NCBI GenBank assembly: GCA_003194525.1 | Contig: NBIV01000018.1 | Coordinates: 310,001 to 374,000, forward strand | Direction of reading: 5' to 3' | Length of the DNA stretch: 64,000 bases | From: Gracilariopsis chorda | Taxonomy: Eukaryota > Rhodophyta > Florideophyceae > Gracilariales > Gracilariaceae | Shown: piece after piece, positions 1 through 10,699 of the stretch | How positions within the stretch are numbered: position 1 is the stretch's first letter | Layout: every line of letters starts with the position of its first letter | Notes under the pieces: generated by a model | The model's input: the letters and a program-made list of their open reading frames with translations, nothing else | What the model was told of the DNA's origin: nothing | Database searches by the model: none | Position numbers and translations under genes: made by a program

Positions 1-213
1 TGGTTCAGGCAACAAACTGTTTCAAAAGGTTTTGTACGGACATGTCTGTGGAAACAACATGAATAGGTTGGTCGAAGGTTTGTTTTAAATATATCTAGAG
101 GAGCAAGACTTGAAGCAATGTGCACACAGAGGCGGCATATCTCACCAGCGGATCAGAAGCCTATGATTCGCCAGGAAAAGTTCGTTAAAGTCTAACTCGC
201 TTTCATCACATAT
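1..213. other. Left flank of the LTR element; part of duplicated unit A
   Basis: No gene is visible. The stretch before position 213 resembles about 20,340-20,550 in weak but ordered similarity (for example the gaaaag... and actcg... blocks near 176-200 and 20,507-20,530). The similarity resumes on the other side of the LTR element at 5820. I read this as the interrupted left part of an old duplicated unit. The alignment was made by eye. Confidence 0.4.
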
Positions 214-569
214 TGTGACGCTGAGTAGTTCTACTCGCCTGCGTCCGTCGCTGTGGTCTGTCGAGGGAGCTTGGCAGACACGGGACGACGAGAGCGGGAT
301 GGCGCGGTAGGTTTCTCCGGTAGTGGAAGCCCGCCCATCTGTAAGCCGTTCGGCCAACTTGGACCAATGGCGTCCAGTGATTGGAGGACATGGTACCGCC
401 GGGCGGCCGGCGGCGGTAGTGAGTAGGTCTAATAAAGCTGAACCCGGTCAGGCCAGAGAGGGAACAACAGAACTGACCTCAAGTCCCCGCGGCCGGTGCA
501 GCACCAACTCTGTGTTTGCCTGCCCCTTGGTCGTTCGACCTGATTCCCTTTCAGCCCCGCAACGTCACA
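214..569 (+). repeat. 5' LTR (356 bp)
   Basis: This is a direct repeat of 5464-5819, bounded by the 7-bp inverted ends TGTGACG and CGTCACA. An AATAAA-like polyadenylation motif lies near 431, in a context shared with the 3' LTR. The LTR is preceded by ATAT, the target duplication. Confidence 0.95.
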
Positions 570-613
570 GTATATACTCCATCGCGCGAGGGTATTGGAG
601 TTGACTGGAAATC

Positions 614-3600
614 ATGCCAACTGCGACAAGACAAGCAGGGTCTGGTGCGCGAACGCGCGATGACAACGCTACCGTCAAGCAGACCATCGTTGAGACAGTC
701 GAGGCACCTCGGCTAGAAGACATCGCGACCGCGAACTTCGTCCAGTTCAAGGAAGCGAGGGAGATCTATGAGCGTCGTGTCGCCGAGAAGAACGAAGAGC
801 AATCTGTTCAGATTCCGCTCACAAGCTACCGCAACTCGATCGACAAGTCAATCTTGGAGCTGCTGGTGTTAGCCAACTGGGTGTCGGCCGACACAGTGGA
901 GGATATCACCGAGGAGGACCTGCGGCAGTGCGTCGAAGAGCGCGCACGCGTGGATCCCGCCGACTACGATCTGGCCCGTATCGAGAGAGAGCTGCAAGAT
1001 GTGAAGCTGGCGAACGCCGACAAGACCGCTAACCTCCAGCGGCAGGTGTGGCGCCTTTGCTTACAGTACAATGAGAAGCTCCGTCACTGTGGCTACGACG
1101 ATTTTGTCAAGCGGCAACCGAAGTTGGCCGTTCGGCATATCATGAAACGCATCACTCATGCCGATCTGCGGACCCGCATGATGCTAACGCTCCGACTGCG
1201 CAAGGACGAGTTGGAGAAGGACTTCGGCAAGTTCATGCGAGAACTCGCGGAGGAAGCCAAGGTCATCGATCGACACGAGTCGGCCAAGGGCTACAGGGCT
1301 GAGCAGTCCGACTCCGATCGAGATGATGTGTACGGTGGGGGGTCTGGCAGTGCCAGCACCCACCGCAAGAAGCGCCGGGGGCGGAATCGCACGCCCGGGC
1401 GCGAAAAAGAGGACAAATCGAGATCAGGACAGAGTGACGGTGAGAAAGCGGCTACCGGTGGGTCCCAGCAGGGCAGCCGGAAGCGCCCGGCAGAACTGCC
1501 GTTGTGTCTGCTGCCGCGCTGTGGTAAGCGGCACTACATCCGTAACTGCAACCTGGCCTCGGATGAAGAGAAGACGAAGTATCTCGCAGAGTACTTCGAC
1601 AAGCGCCGCAAGAGTGAAGGTGGGAGTTCGTCGGGTAAGAAGATCGGTGCGATCTCGGGCGCCGATGACCGGGACGACAATTCATCGCTGTTCAGCGCTT
1701 CGTTTTGCAACGGCGCTGTGGAGAGCACCTTGCTCGCCGATCAAGGCTCGGACACGAACGTGATCTCATCTGCCTTGCTCAAGGCTATCATGAAGGCGGA
1801 TCCGAATGTAAGGGTTGAGAAGCTCAAGGAAGTCATGCTGTTTGGCAACGCGGCGACGTCCGTCCCCCCGATTCGCTGTAGTCGATCGACACAATCGGAT
1901 ATCGAGTTGAGGATAAGGCATGGAGAGAAGCTCCTGCTGCGTCGGGTGCGTTGGCTAGTCAGTGATGATGAGCTGGCTCATGCTTACATCGGCCGACATT
2001 TGTTGGCTGCTTTGGGGTTGGACAACCGTGTCATGCTGGCAGCTGCCCGTGACCGCCTGGGTGGTAGCGTCGATGTACCTGGCCTGTTGCAGGCCAGGGG
2101 ACAGAACGACGACCCCAGTGCGGGTGGTGCCACCTCAATAGGGAGCATGCTCCGCGAACGAGGGTTCGATTGGGGCAGTGCTTTTCATCGAGAGGGCGGA
2201 GAAGGAGGAGGCGACCGCCTGGAAGATAGCGACGTGTACGTCGATCTCGGCGATGATCCCCCTGAGGCTCTCGACGCAGCGCTCGACAAGATGCTCGAAC
2301 GAGCGCAATCAAATGGCCTGAGCCCCACAGGAGTGGGGAGGCTCTCCACGATGATGAAGGAGTACCGTTCGGTTTTTCGGCTCCGGCTGGGAAAATCCCC
2401 ACCAGCTGACGTCGAGCCGATGAGGGTACGCCTGGAACCAGGCAAGCGGTCGGTTAGAGTGAAGGCACGACGCTACTCGCCGGACCAGCGCCTGTTCTTG
2501 GACAAGTACGTGGACGCGCTGCGAGAGATGGGCTTCGTGGAAGACATGCCCTCAGCTGCGTGGCAAGCGGCACCGCTGCTGGTCCCCAAGCATGGGTCGA
2601 AAGCGCGGTACCGCATGGCTGTTGACTTGCGGCCGGTGAACGCCGCAACAATCAAGGAGGCGTGGCCTATGCCTCACCTGGACTCGGAGGTCTCCGACTT
2701 TGCTGGAAGCACATGTTTCGCAAGTTTGGACTTCGTATCGGGCTATTGGCAGTTGCCTTTGCACCCCGATTCGTACTCGGCATGTGGCATCGTCACACCG
2801 CGTGGAGTCGTGGTGTCGAAGAGGGTGTTGCCAGGACTGGCCAATGCGACGTCGTACTTTCAGAGTTCAGTGGAGCCACTGTTCGCTTCGTTGCGTGATT
2901 CGGTCAAGGCGTGGTTGGACGACTTCAGTATTCATGCGAAAGACGAGTCAACGTTGCTGAGCAAGCTCCAGGAGTTTTTGGCAATCTGCAGGGAGCGGAA
3001 CCTCTTCCTTCACGCTCGGAAGTGCAAGCTGTTCGAGCGTGAGCTCAAGTGGTGCGGTCGCATCGTATCAAAGGATGGATATCGAATGGACCCGGCGCGT
3101 CTCGACGGTCTCAAAGACATGGACGCACCGCAAACCGCGGAAGAATTGGCGCAGTTTATTTATTGTTGCCGGTGGATGGCTAATGCTATCCCTAACTTTG
3201 CCGCTCGCATAGCCCCCCTCGTGGAAGTTTTGGAACGAGCGTACGCTCAATCGGGTCGCCGAACGAATAGATCTATTCGCCGTATCTCTCTGCGAAGCCT
3301 TTCTTGGGGCCCTACACACGACCAAGCGTTTGCAGATATGCAAGAAAGCCTCCGCAATGCTGTTACTCTCTCACATCCGGACCCGGAGAAAGTGCTTTGC
3401 GTCTTTACAGATGCTTCTGAAATGTACTGGTCTGGCGTGGTCACGCAAACGGATGCTGTGCAGCTCCGACTGCCCTTCGAGGAGCAACGGCACGAGCCCC
3501 TCGGATTTCTGGGTTCCTCGTTCAAGGGAGCTGAGATAGGTTGGACAACCTTCGAGAAGGAGGGATTTGCCATTTTCCAGACGTTAGAGAAGATGGATTA

Positions 3601-5425
3601 TTTGTTCCAGAGTCATGTGCGTACGCACGTGTTCACGGACCATCGCAATTTGCTGTTTGTCTTTGCGCCGTTGGCGCTGGAACCAGCTCTTGGTCGCCAC
3701 GTGGTATCGAAAGTGCAACGGTGGGCACTGTTCTTGTCCCGCTTTGCTTACGTGATCGAGCATATCGATGGGAAGGACAACGTCTGCGCAGACATGCTCA
3801 CGCGGTGGACGCGCGGGTATCGCAGAGATAGGAGCGAACGCTCCGCCGTCAACAGTATGCTGTTGCAAGACTCGGAGCAGCTCATCCCATCTCCGGATGA
3901 TTTCGTCTGGCCAGACATGGACTCGATCAAGAAATCGCAAGAAGCCGCAACTCGGCCGGACGGCCTGAAGCTCGATGAGCAAGAAGGAGTCTGGAAGAAG
4001 CGCGGTCGCGTTTGGGTGCCGCAGGAGGACAAGGAGCTACAGCTCAAGATCCTCGTGGTCTCCCACTGCGGGACCTTAGGTCATCGCGGGCGCGACGCTA
4101 CGAGGAGTGTGCTGGCTGAGGAATGGTGGTGGCCGACGATGGGTGCTGACGTCGAGACCCTCGTTCGAGGCTGCCTCCATTGCATCGTCACCCGTAGTGG
4201 CGATTTGATTCCCCGTCCGCTCGGATCGGCTCTCCATGGGTCGAGGCCGAATGAAGTTGTGCACATGGACTATCTGTTCATGGGGCCCGGACGGGATGAC
4301 AAGAAGTACTTGCTGCTCATTCGAGACGACCTTTCGTCGTTTGTGTGGCTCTGGCCTACAACAGCTTGTACAAGCGAGGCTGCAGCCGACGCCCTGGGTA
4401 CATGGTTCGGGACGTTTGGAAGTATGACTTGGCTCGTCAGCGATCAGGGTTCTCATTTCAAGAACCAGCTGATTGCCGAGTTGACGGCCGAAGTGCGTGT
4501 GCACCATCACTTTACCACGGCCTACTCGCCCTGGGCCAACGGTACCGTTGAAAGGGTGTGCAGCGAAGTGCTTCGTGCGTGCAAAGCCTTGTTGAGTGAA
4601 TGGAAGTTGGCGCCCCAGGACTGGCCGGCGGTAACGGAGTGCGTGCAGAGTGTGCTCAATCACGCTCCGCTCAAGCGGCTCGGGTTACGCGACCCGGAGA
4701 ACTCCGAAGTCTATCGAACACCCCTGGAGGTCTTCACGGGCCATCTCCCCGTTCGCCCGCTTCTTCGTGCGCTGCCGGTCCCGGCATACAGCAGTGCTCG
4801 GACGGAGGACGAAGTGCGGGCCAGGCAACTTGTGGACATCGGAAAGTTGCAAGGTGCCCTGTGCGATGTTCATCGCGACGTGGAAGGACTGACGTCGGCT
4901 TCGCGTGCGCGGAAGGTACAGAAGCACAACCGCCGGACGAACATCAAGGAGGCCGACTTTAGCGTCGGGGACTTCGTGCTCGTCCGAACGGTGACAAAGG
5001 GTGGGCACAAGTTGCAGTTCACCTGGAGGGGTCCTCGCAGAGTTACAGCAGTAAGATCTGACTGGGTGTATGAGGTACAGGACCTGGTCAAAGACAAGCG
5101 TGAAGTTGTGCACGCTAGACGCCTCCACTCCTATCGTGCAGATATGGATGGTAGGGTGTTCACCCCAAAGCTGCTGGAGGCTGCTCGAGCTTCGGAGACG
5201 AAGTACGAGACAGCTGAACAGCTTCGTGGCATTCGTGAGAAAGATCGTCAGCTGGAAGTGCTCGTGGAGTGGGCAGGTCTGCCCGATGAGATAGACTTTA
5301 CTTGGGAACCGTTGGGTCAAGTGTTTGAGGACTTGCCAGGATTGCTGGAAGACTACCTCCACACCGCTGGACAGCGGGGTCTCAAGCGTCGTGCTCTTCG
5401 TGAGTGCTCGCTGGGATCTGAATGA
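614..5425 (+). CDS. Gag-Pol polyprotein of the Ty3/gypsy element
   Basis: A single frame of 1603 codons starts 45 nt after the 5' LTR and ends 38 nt before the 3' LTR. Parts in order: a charged gag-like region (residues about 1-290); a Cys/His zinc knuckle near 297-311; a pepsin-type protease region near 370-480; reverse transcriptase about 600-830, with the LDD core near 766; RNase H about 925-1050; integrase about 1140-1400, with an HHCC zinc-binding region followed by the D,D,E core (near 1218, 1276 and 1313); and a C-terminal chromodomain about 1530-1590. Domain order (integrase last before the chromodomain) places it in Ty3/gypsy rather than Ty1/copia. The chromodomain is known in this family to direct integration to heterochromatin marks. 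Gag and Pol share one frame, so relative dosage would have to come from processing or another mechanism not visible here. Confidence 0.93.
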   Translation: MPTATRQAGSGARTRDDNATVKQTIVETVEAPRLEDIATANFVQFKEAREIYERRVAEKNEEQSVQIPLTSYRNSIDKSILELLVLANWVSADTVEDITEEDLRQCVEERARVDPADYDLARIERELQDVKLANADKTANLQRQVWRLCLQYNEKLRHCGYDDFVKRQPKLAVRHIMKRITHADLRTRMMLTLRLRKDELEKDFGKFMRELAEEAKVIDRHESAKGYRAEQSDSDRDDVYGGGSGSASTHRKKRRGRNRTPGREKEDKSRSGQSDGEKAATGGSQQGSRKRPAELPLCLLPRCGKRHYIRNCNLASDEEKTKYLAEYFDKRRKSEGGSSSGKKIGAISGADDRDDNSSLFSASFCNGAVESTLLADQGSDTNVISSALLKAIMKADPNVRVEKLKEVMLFGNAATSVPPIRCSRSTQSDIELRIRHGEKLLLRRVRWLVSDDELAHAYIGRHLLAALGLDNRVMLAAARDRLGGSVDVPGLLQARGQNDDPSAGGATSIGSMLRERGFDWGSAFHREGGEGGGDRLEDSDVYVDLGDDPPEALDAALDKMLERAQSNGLSPTGVGRLSTMMKEYRSVFRLRLGKSPPADVEPMRVRLEPGKRSVRVKARRYSPDQRLFLDKYVDALREMGFVEDMPSAAWQAAPLLVPKHGSKARYRMAVDLRPVNAATIKEAWPMPHLDSEVSDFAGSTCFASLDFVSGYWQLPLHPDSYSACGIVTPRGVVVSKRVLPGLANATSYFQSSVEPLFASLRDSVKAWLDDFSIHAKDESTLLSKLQEFLAICRERNLFLHARKCKLFERELKWCGRIVSKDGYRMDPARLDGLKDMDAPQTAEELAQFIYCCRWMANAIPNFAARIAPLVEVLERAYAQSGRRTNRSIRRISLRSLSWGPTHDQAFADMQESLRNAVTLSHPDPEKVLCVFTDASEMYWSGVVTQTDAVQLRLPFEEQRHEPLGFLGSSFKGAEIGWTTFEKEGFAIFQTLEKMDYLFQSHVRTHVFTDHRNLLFVFAPLALEPALGRHVVSKVQRWALFLSRFAYVIEHIDGKDNVCADMLTRWTRGYRRDRSERSAVNSMLLQDSEQLIPSPDDFVWPDMDSIKKSQEAATRPDGLKLDEQEGVWKKRGRVWVPQEDKELQLKILVVSHCGTLGHRGRDATRSVLAEEWWWPTMGADVETLVRGCLHCIVTRSGDLIPRPLGSALHGSRPNEVVHMDYLFMGPGRDDKKYLLLIRDDLSSFVWLWPTTACTSEAAADALGTWFGTFGSMTWLVSDQGSHFKNQLIAELTAEVRVHHHFTTAYSPWANGTVERVCSEVLRACKALLSEWKLAPQDWPAVTECVQSVLNHAPLKRLGLRDPENSEVYRTPLEVFTGHLPVRPLLRALPVPAYSSARTEDEVRARQLVDIGKLQGALCDVHRDVEGLTSASRARKVQKHNRRTNIKEADFSVGDFVLVRTVTKGGHKLQFTWRGPRRVTAVRSDWVYEVQDLVKDKREVVHARRLHSYRADMDGRVFTPKLLEAARASETKYETAEQLRGIREKDRQLEVLVEWAGLPDEIDFTWEPLGQVFEDLPGLLEDYLHTAGQRGLKRRALRECSLGSE

Positions 5426-5463
5426 TGCCTTAACGCGCGCGGGGCGGCCAAGGCATGGGGCCC

Positions 5464-5819
5464 TGTGACGCTGAGTAGTTCTACTCGCCTGCGTCCGTCG
5501 CTGTGGTCTGTCGAGGGAGCTTGGCAGACACGGGACGACGAGAGCGGGATGGCGCGGTAGGTTTCTCCGGTAGTGGAAGCCCGCCCATCTGTAAGCCGTT
5601 CGGCCAACTTGGACCAATGGCGTCCAGTGATTGGAGGACATGGTACCGCCGGGCGGCCGGCGGCGGTAGTGAGTAGGTCTAATAAAGGTGAGCCCGGTCA
5701 GGCCAGAGAGGGAACAACAGAACTGACCTCAAGTCCCCGCGGCCGGTGCAGCACCAACTCTGTGTTTGCCTGCCCCTTGGTCGTTCGACCTGATTCCCTT
5801 TCAGCCCCGCAACGTCACA
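5464..5819 (+). repeat. 3' LTR (356 bp)
   Basis: This repeats 214-569 with about 2 differences, both in the segment just after the AATAAA motif. It is followed by ATAT (5820-5823), matching the 4 bp before the 5' LTR. Confidence 0.95.
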
Positions 5820-5869
5820 ATATGCAAGTACTAGTTGCAAGCCACGCCGCAGTTGAAACGTTGAAGTTG

Positions 5870-6530
5870 CACATCATTCACGATCCCAAAGATGATGATG
5901 AAGAAGAAACCCACGAGGAGCGGGGCAATGAATCCACCATGTCCCACAATTAGTTTCTTTGCATATGCTTCGCCTGATAGGATGGGTATCTCTGTAGATC
6001 CACAACGTGATACCTTTAGTACTTGGAAGAGAAGCGAATATGAAGGGGAATTTTGGTGACCAACTGCTGGAGTTGGTGTTCAAAGTTTGTTCTTCTGCCT
6101 CTCCTTCGTACCTCATGAACAGCATCACTTGCTCTTCGCACGGAGACAACATGTCATGATACATATGCAATGCAAGCAGACACGTCTCAAAGGTGAACGT
6201 TGTATGAAGATAGGCCTTCTACCCTTCTGTATCAGAGTTATCTAGCGGTGTCTGCTAAAGAGGCAAAACTCGGATTGAGTTGCGAGATGATTTATCAGTA
6301 GAGCCAAGCCGGGCTTGACAAGAGTGGTATCGAGAGCAAGACCATACAATTTCCCTTCCCAGAGTGCTGTTTGAGCGGTATAAGTCAAAACATTTGACAG
6401 GATCTGACGTGAGTGCAGATGTGCTCAGATCGGATATGGGCATGCAAGCGGTTTTGCTGCAGCACGTCTCTCTAGGATGGTTCAGGGGTAAGATAGGAAG
6501 GATTACCTCGCACACCTTTCACAGCGCAAG
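5870..6530 (-). pseudogene. Relic of an unknown minus-strand gene in unit A (paired with 20,560-21,290)
   Basis: On the minus strand both units preserve short similar peptides in broken frames. Unit A has SPCEEQVMLFMRY (near 6100-6150) and PRETCCSKTA (near 6450-6490). Unit B has SPYEEQVKFMRY and SRETCCSKTA. Frames are interrupted in both copies and no full-length reading frame remains. I do not recognise the family. It could also be non-coding DNA that happens to be open, since peptide similarity here follows nucleotide similarity. Confidence 0.3.
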
Positions 6531-6827
6531 GCACAGTATTCAGTACCTACAATTCTGCCACGCAGGCTGCACATACTCTACAGGTCGGCGCACTCCGTGC
6601 TCGAAGTGGTAGCACTTGTTGGCGCGCCGCACAGTGAGCGCAAGAACAGTTGTGATACATGCAGCAGTACAGTATCCGTAAATAGGGATGATATGAAGAA
6701 AAACAAGGGCAGGGTGACAGCGACTCGTGAGTATATTTAGCAACTCCGATCAGATATGGCGGTACAAGTTGGGAAGACTTTCAGAAGACTGCTTCGCTCT
6801 CCTGAGCAGCAGTATCGAAGGAGAAGA

Positions 6828-7599
6828 TCATAGTGGTGGCGTGACAAAACTGACGGATAGTGAGGGGCGGTATAAAATACGAGCGTGTAACCTACTGGCG
6901 GGGTCCAGTAGATTCGATATTCGATGGAAGGTTAAGGGGCGGCGGAGAGGGCGGGAGAAGAAGAGGACGAATGAACGGCGCAGGCGGGGAGTGTTGCTGT
7001 TTAGAAGCTGGAGAGGAATAGAATACGCGGTTTTAATCTCCATGGCTGGTTGAAAGGGAGATGGTTTAACGGGGTGTTAGGATGGGTGGACTGAGACGTG
7101 ATGATCGGGGGAGAGAGAAAGACGATGGCGGTGGGGTCGGGGCGTCTGGGTGAAGAGGGACGGAGGGCTCTCTTATGCGGTGGGAAGAGAAGTTGTCTCC
7201 AAGCATGAAAGAGAGCGGGGAGAACCGCCTATCGCGTGCGAGTGCGTATTGCTGGGTGGTGGGGCAGCGCGTACCAAACACTGGCGCACCGATACACGAC
7301 CAAAGTTGCATGGGGGGCGAAAATAAGACTGCTGGAGGCTTGTCTTGGTAGCTCTCGCAGCAAGGTAACAATTCGTCATTTGCCAAGGGTATCAAGCGCA
7401 CTAAACAATAAACAAATTTGTTGTCGATCTCAACGCGGGTGTGCATGAAAGTTGTCGTCGGCGCAGATTCGTTGAGGGGGAACGGAGTGTTGCGCAAAGT
7501 GGGGGGATTGAGTTCGGAGCGCAAGGAATGCACGTGCATGGTTGTTATAGTTTCTGTACATGAATATAAAACCCAGGAAACGGTTTGATCGACGCACAA
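6828..7599 (-). other. Proline/serine-rich minus-strand open frames, unit A copy
   Basis: Two overlapping-region frames (6828-7043 and 7066-7599) are proline-, serine- and arginine-rich and resemble the frames at 21,572-22,138 in unit B. The shared peptide RISNLL..SRLHAR is visible in both. Purine-rich plus-strand sequence makes long pyrimidine-coded frames likely by chance. A real gene is possible but not supported by any domain. Confidence 0.2.
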
Positions 7600-7642
7600 A
7601 TTGAGCCTCGCTGTGAAAGGTTGTGGAGGGTGTTGATTCCTC

Positions 7643-7676
7643 CGGCCGGTGGTGCTCGGGTCAGCGCCGCCGGCCG
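7643..7676. repeat. GC-rich hairpin
   Basis: Left arm 7643-7656 and right arm 7663-7676 are complementary at 12 of 14 positions (the other two would be G-U pairs in RNA), around a 6-nt loop CGGGTC. The hairpin is followed by TCTTTATAG. Function unknown. Confidence 0.6.
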
Positions 7677-7679
7677 CTC

Positions 7680-9950
7680 TTTATAGTCCTACAATTCTAA
7701 TTAAAATGTACGTAATTAGGAGAGGTCTGCATTTGTAATCAAGAGAGTTGGACAAGATTACAAATGCAACTGACACTAAATTACAACAGCCGATAGTGCA
7801 GCCGTACAAATTGCGTGTCCTCACACTCGCAAAATACACAAATCTGGGAAGCCTGTAAGCATCCGTCAACGGTTCCTTTGTAAGTTTCAACTGGTGATAC
7901 GCACCAGCGCAATCAAATTGACCATACATGGTGGGATAGCGGAACGTCTTGTATTACGGAAGGTGGTGGTGTGTTCGGCTTTTTTGTGAGCATCCGCTCG
8001 CCTCACGCAAGACATAGCGTTGGTACATGCGCTGTACGCGTGTGCCAGCAATGTGCGCTGCGACGTGAACAAATAGAAGCGCTGTCGCTGGGCGCGGCGC
8101 CCATTCGCCGTTGAGAGCAGACAGGCAGAGAAGTTCGATCCGTCCCACCTGCGCATTGTACGCTACAGCTGTGGCGCGTTGGCGGGGGAAGCCTGAACAC
8201 GGCGCGCGTCCAGCGCAACACAACTCCCTCAACACAACGCGCCGTCACGCTTTTCAAGAAGAAGAGCCATGTTGCGCTCAGCGCGTTGGGTAGTGCCTTT
8301 CCAGCATGGTTGTGCGCAGCAAGCGCGTGCTGCGCACACGGAGAGCATATCTCATGCGAACCGCGAACAGACGAACAAGTTGAACGATGAGTTCTTGCTC
8401 AGCGTTTTCTTTTTGCACACGTCACGTCTCTACGCGCCGCTGTGTGTTACACAGCGTGCACATATAAACAGCTGCCCTTGCAGAAGACGCCTAATAACGC
8501 CTAGGATTAGTCTTCAACTCCAATTCCTACGCCTGTGCCAATACAAGACGTCGAAGTTGTCATAGCCCATCTGGAACCTCGATGCTACGCTTTGCGCCGG
8601 ACACTGCTATGGAGAGGGATCACGGCAAGCTACTTGCGAGTCCCCAGCGCAAGGCAGTTCCGCGCGCCGAGGTGTGGGTGTGCCGACCTTCCGGAAAGAC
8701 TGCAAATCACTATCACAGTTACGCCGCATGAGAAAGCCAAATGGAGATAGATATAGGTAATATGCCTATTAATTCGCCTTCTACATTCTAGAAAGTTAGT
8801 AGCGCTTTCTCGGAATCAGGGGTACCAAACCGTAAAAGAAACATGCACACACAACGCAAGTACCGCGAACAACAATTCCAGCTATCCGGCCACAAGCTCG
8901 AGGTACCGGCCGTCTGGACGAAGCAATATCTGAACGGGGCGTTTTAGAATGACGTCCGCCGTAGTTTGAAGCGAATCACATTTTTTACCACTCCACATCG
9001 TCACTATTCTAAACACACCTCATTACACATCACACCAGCAATTGACGCGAGCAGCTCCGTCGTGAAGAGTTCACACATCTATCTGATAGTAGCGTGTGCG
9101 TTGGAGACGCGCGAATACCTTGAATCTGTGGTGAAGTGGTGCTGCCGTGACGGTCCATAGTTCAATATTACACGCCTAGCAGGCGTAAGACAAAAAGGAA
9201 AACATCGGAACATGCGCACCGAAGCGAACGGATGGGCGCCGAGCGCTGATCCGCATGCTCTTCTGACAGAATGGCACAGGGATGCGAGCGCCGTCGACGA
9301 CGTCAGAAGGAACATGTTGTTGCGAAGGTGCCAACAATCGCAGCGTTTGAAAGTCTCGCGTTTGCTCCGCCATAGTGGCGGAGCAGAAGCAGCAGCGTAC
9401 GCGGTTTAATCCACTGGGCGAACTCTTCTGCTTTGGTGCAAGACGTCAGCGAAAATTGAAAAACCCCGTTTCTGCGCCGGTCATGTGGCGGAGCACAAAC
9501 TGAAGCGACGAGTAGTACGCAAAGCGCAGACATAGTAAAAGTCGAGCCGAAGCCGACGCACAGTCGTAACACTGTTACCACATGTACTGGCAAACGCAGC
9601 GGGATACTGTGCAAGAATGCAGCAACGAGCGGAACAGAAGTGAGCTTGAGGCACACGAGCCCCAGCAGCGAAATGTCACCTGTAGCTGACACTAACCTTC
9701 TGTGCGCTGTCATCAGAAGTGCTCCGCTCGCTGCGCGGGTGCGAACTCCGCGTTGTCATTGGTGGAAAGTCTGTACGTGCGGCGTGCGCGTCACGCTTCC
9801 CACAAACCCAACTCTACTGTAACACTTTGGAGAATCGCTCTCCCGCCCCCCGCCATGCCGACTAACGGAACGACGAGGACGAAGACGATGAAGAATAGTT
9901 TTCGTCGTACCGTACTTTGTAATGGTATCATGTACGGTTGCAATGAAAAC
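7680..9950. other. Unit A stretch without a supported gene; CpG-rich at 8000-8470 and 9200-9730
   Basis: Only short frames under 140 codons are seen, none with a recognisable domain. Two blocks are dense in CGCG/GCGC words and resemble the CpG-rich promoter regions of the right half of the window (for example 36,100-36,620). They may be old promoter regions of lost genes; this is inference. A short block near 8390-8460 resembles 22,815-22,880 in unit B (core gcgctttctttttg, one base different in unit A). Confidence 0.3.
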
Positions 9951-10054
9951 CACCCCAGTTCGGACGCTAGCTGCCTGCCAGTGTAAAAGACTGCCGCGCA
10001 GGCCGTTATTTCCCTCCTTTCCCTCTATCGCTCACCCATCAGCAACCCTCCGTC

Positions 10055-10612
10055 ATGAGCGCCCACAACCGCCTGCTTCGCTCCCATATCTTCATTATTT
10101 CTTCTAGTCTTCTTTCCGCCGGAGCGGTTCCGATACAAAAAAGTGTCAATGAAACGGTGGTGCGCAAAAGCTCACCGCCAAACCATTCTCACTCACACAC
10201 TTTTACTCTTTACGTACTGAAAATTTTGTGTTATGTACCCTTTCGTGAGCCGAGTCCGCAACAAGTCTCACTCTTCTCATGCCCTCTAATCTGGCACCCG
10301 CTCTACGTGGCATCGCCACGCTGGCATTCGGATTTTGCGTTCAACCATCTGGACGTTGAAGTCATCGGCTGTACTTTGCTACGGGGTCTGTTCGGTCGAC
10401 CACTGGCTAGCTGGAGCATTTTCTCGAAGCTTCTGAACCTTGGCATAATTCCGTCCCCGTTCTTAACAACCGCTGCGAGTCATTCACAAAGAGCACTAGT
10501 GGTCAATAATCTCATTACTGGTGCCACCGGAGAACGCGGCTCACGTTTAACTTGTTTTCGCGGACGCCGTGTCACTCACGGAACATCACTTCCGCACCCA
10601 AGTTTCATTTGA
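10055..10612 (+). pseudogene. Decayed copy of the unit-B membrane-protein ORF
   Basis: This is a 185-codon frame. Residues about 105-175 match the unit-B protein (25,378-26,586) closely: the shared motif LFGRPLASWS is exact, and TAASHSQRA and VVNNLIT follow. Its N-terminus (MSAHNRLLRSHIFII) matches a frame starting at 25,550 in unit B (MGTQNLLHRFHILII). In unit B that start lies in a different frame from the main body, so each copy keeps a piece the other has lost in frame. Unit A lacks a 26-34 nt segment present in unit B near 26,127-26,160 and stops soon after. The later part of the protein is not open here. I read it as a pseudogene; function unknown. Confidence 0.45.
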
Positions 10613-10699
10613 TAAAGAAAACGATGTGATCTCATGTGAGCAAGTGTTACTTTGCTTTCCAGCCGCGTGCAATGATTATGATTGCAACATCGGTGCATT

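Larger units (their letters stand above)
214..5819 (+). mobile_element. Ty3/gypsy LTR retrotransposon with chromodomain (chromovirus-like), whole-looking
   Basis: The element has two 356-bp direct repeats at its ends, each starting TGTGACG and ending CGTCACA, and a flanking 4-bp target duplication ATAT (210-213 and 5820-5823). One long reading frame between the LTRs carries gag-like, zinc-knuckle, protease, reverse transcriptase, RNase H, integrase and chromodomain parts in Ty3/gypsy order (integrase after RNase H). No envelope-like part is seen. The two LTRs differ at about 2 of 356 positions, so the insertion is recent. The element looks whole, with no break in its single frame. It lies inside the older duplicated unit A. 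I could not assign a primer-binding site with confidence; a short purine-rich stretch precedes the 3' LTR. Confidence 0.93.

Noticed and set aside
4685-5641. 318-codon minus-strand frame over the end of the LTR element
   Set aside because: Antisense shadow of the polyprotein and 3' LTR, with no independent similarity.
7680-9950. Another LTR or transposon remnant in unit A
   Set aside because: No terminal repeats, target duplication or transposase-like peptide could be found.
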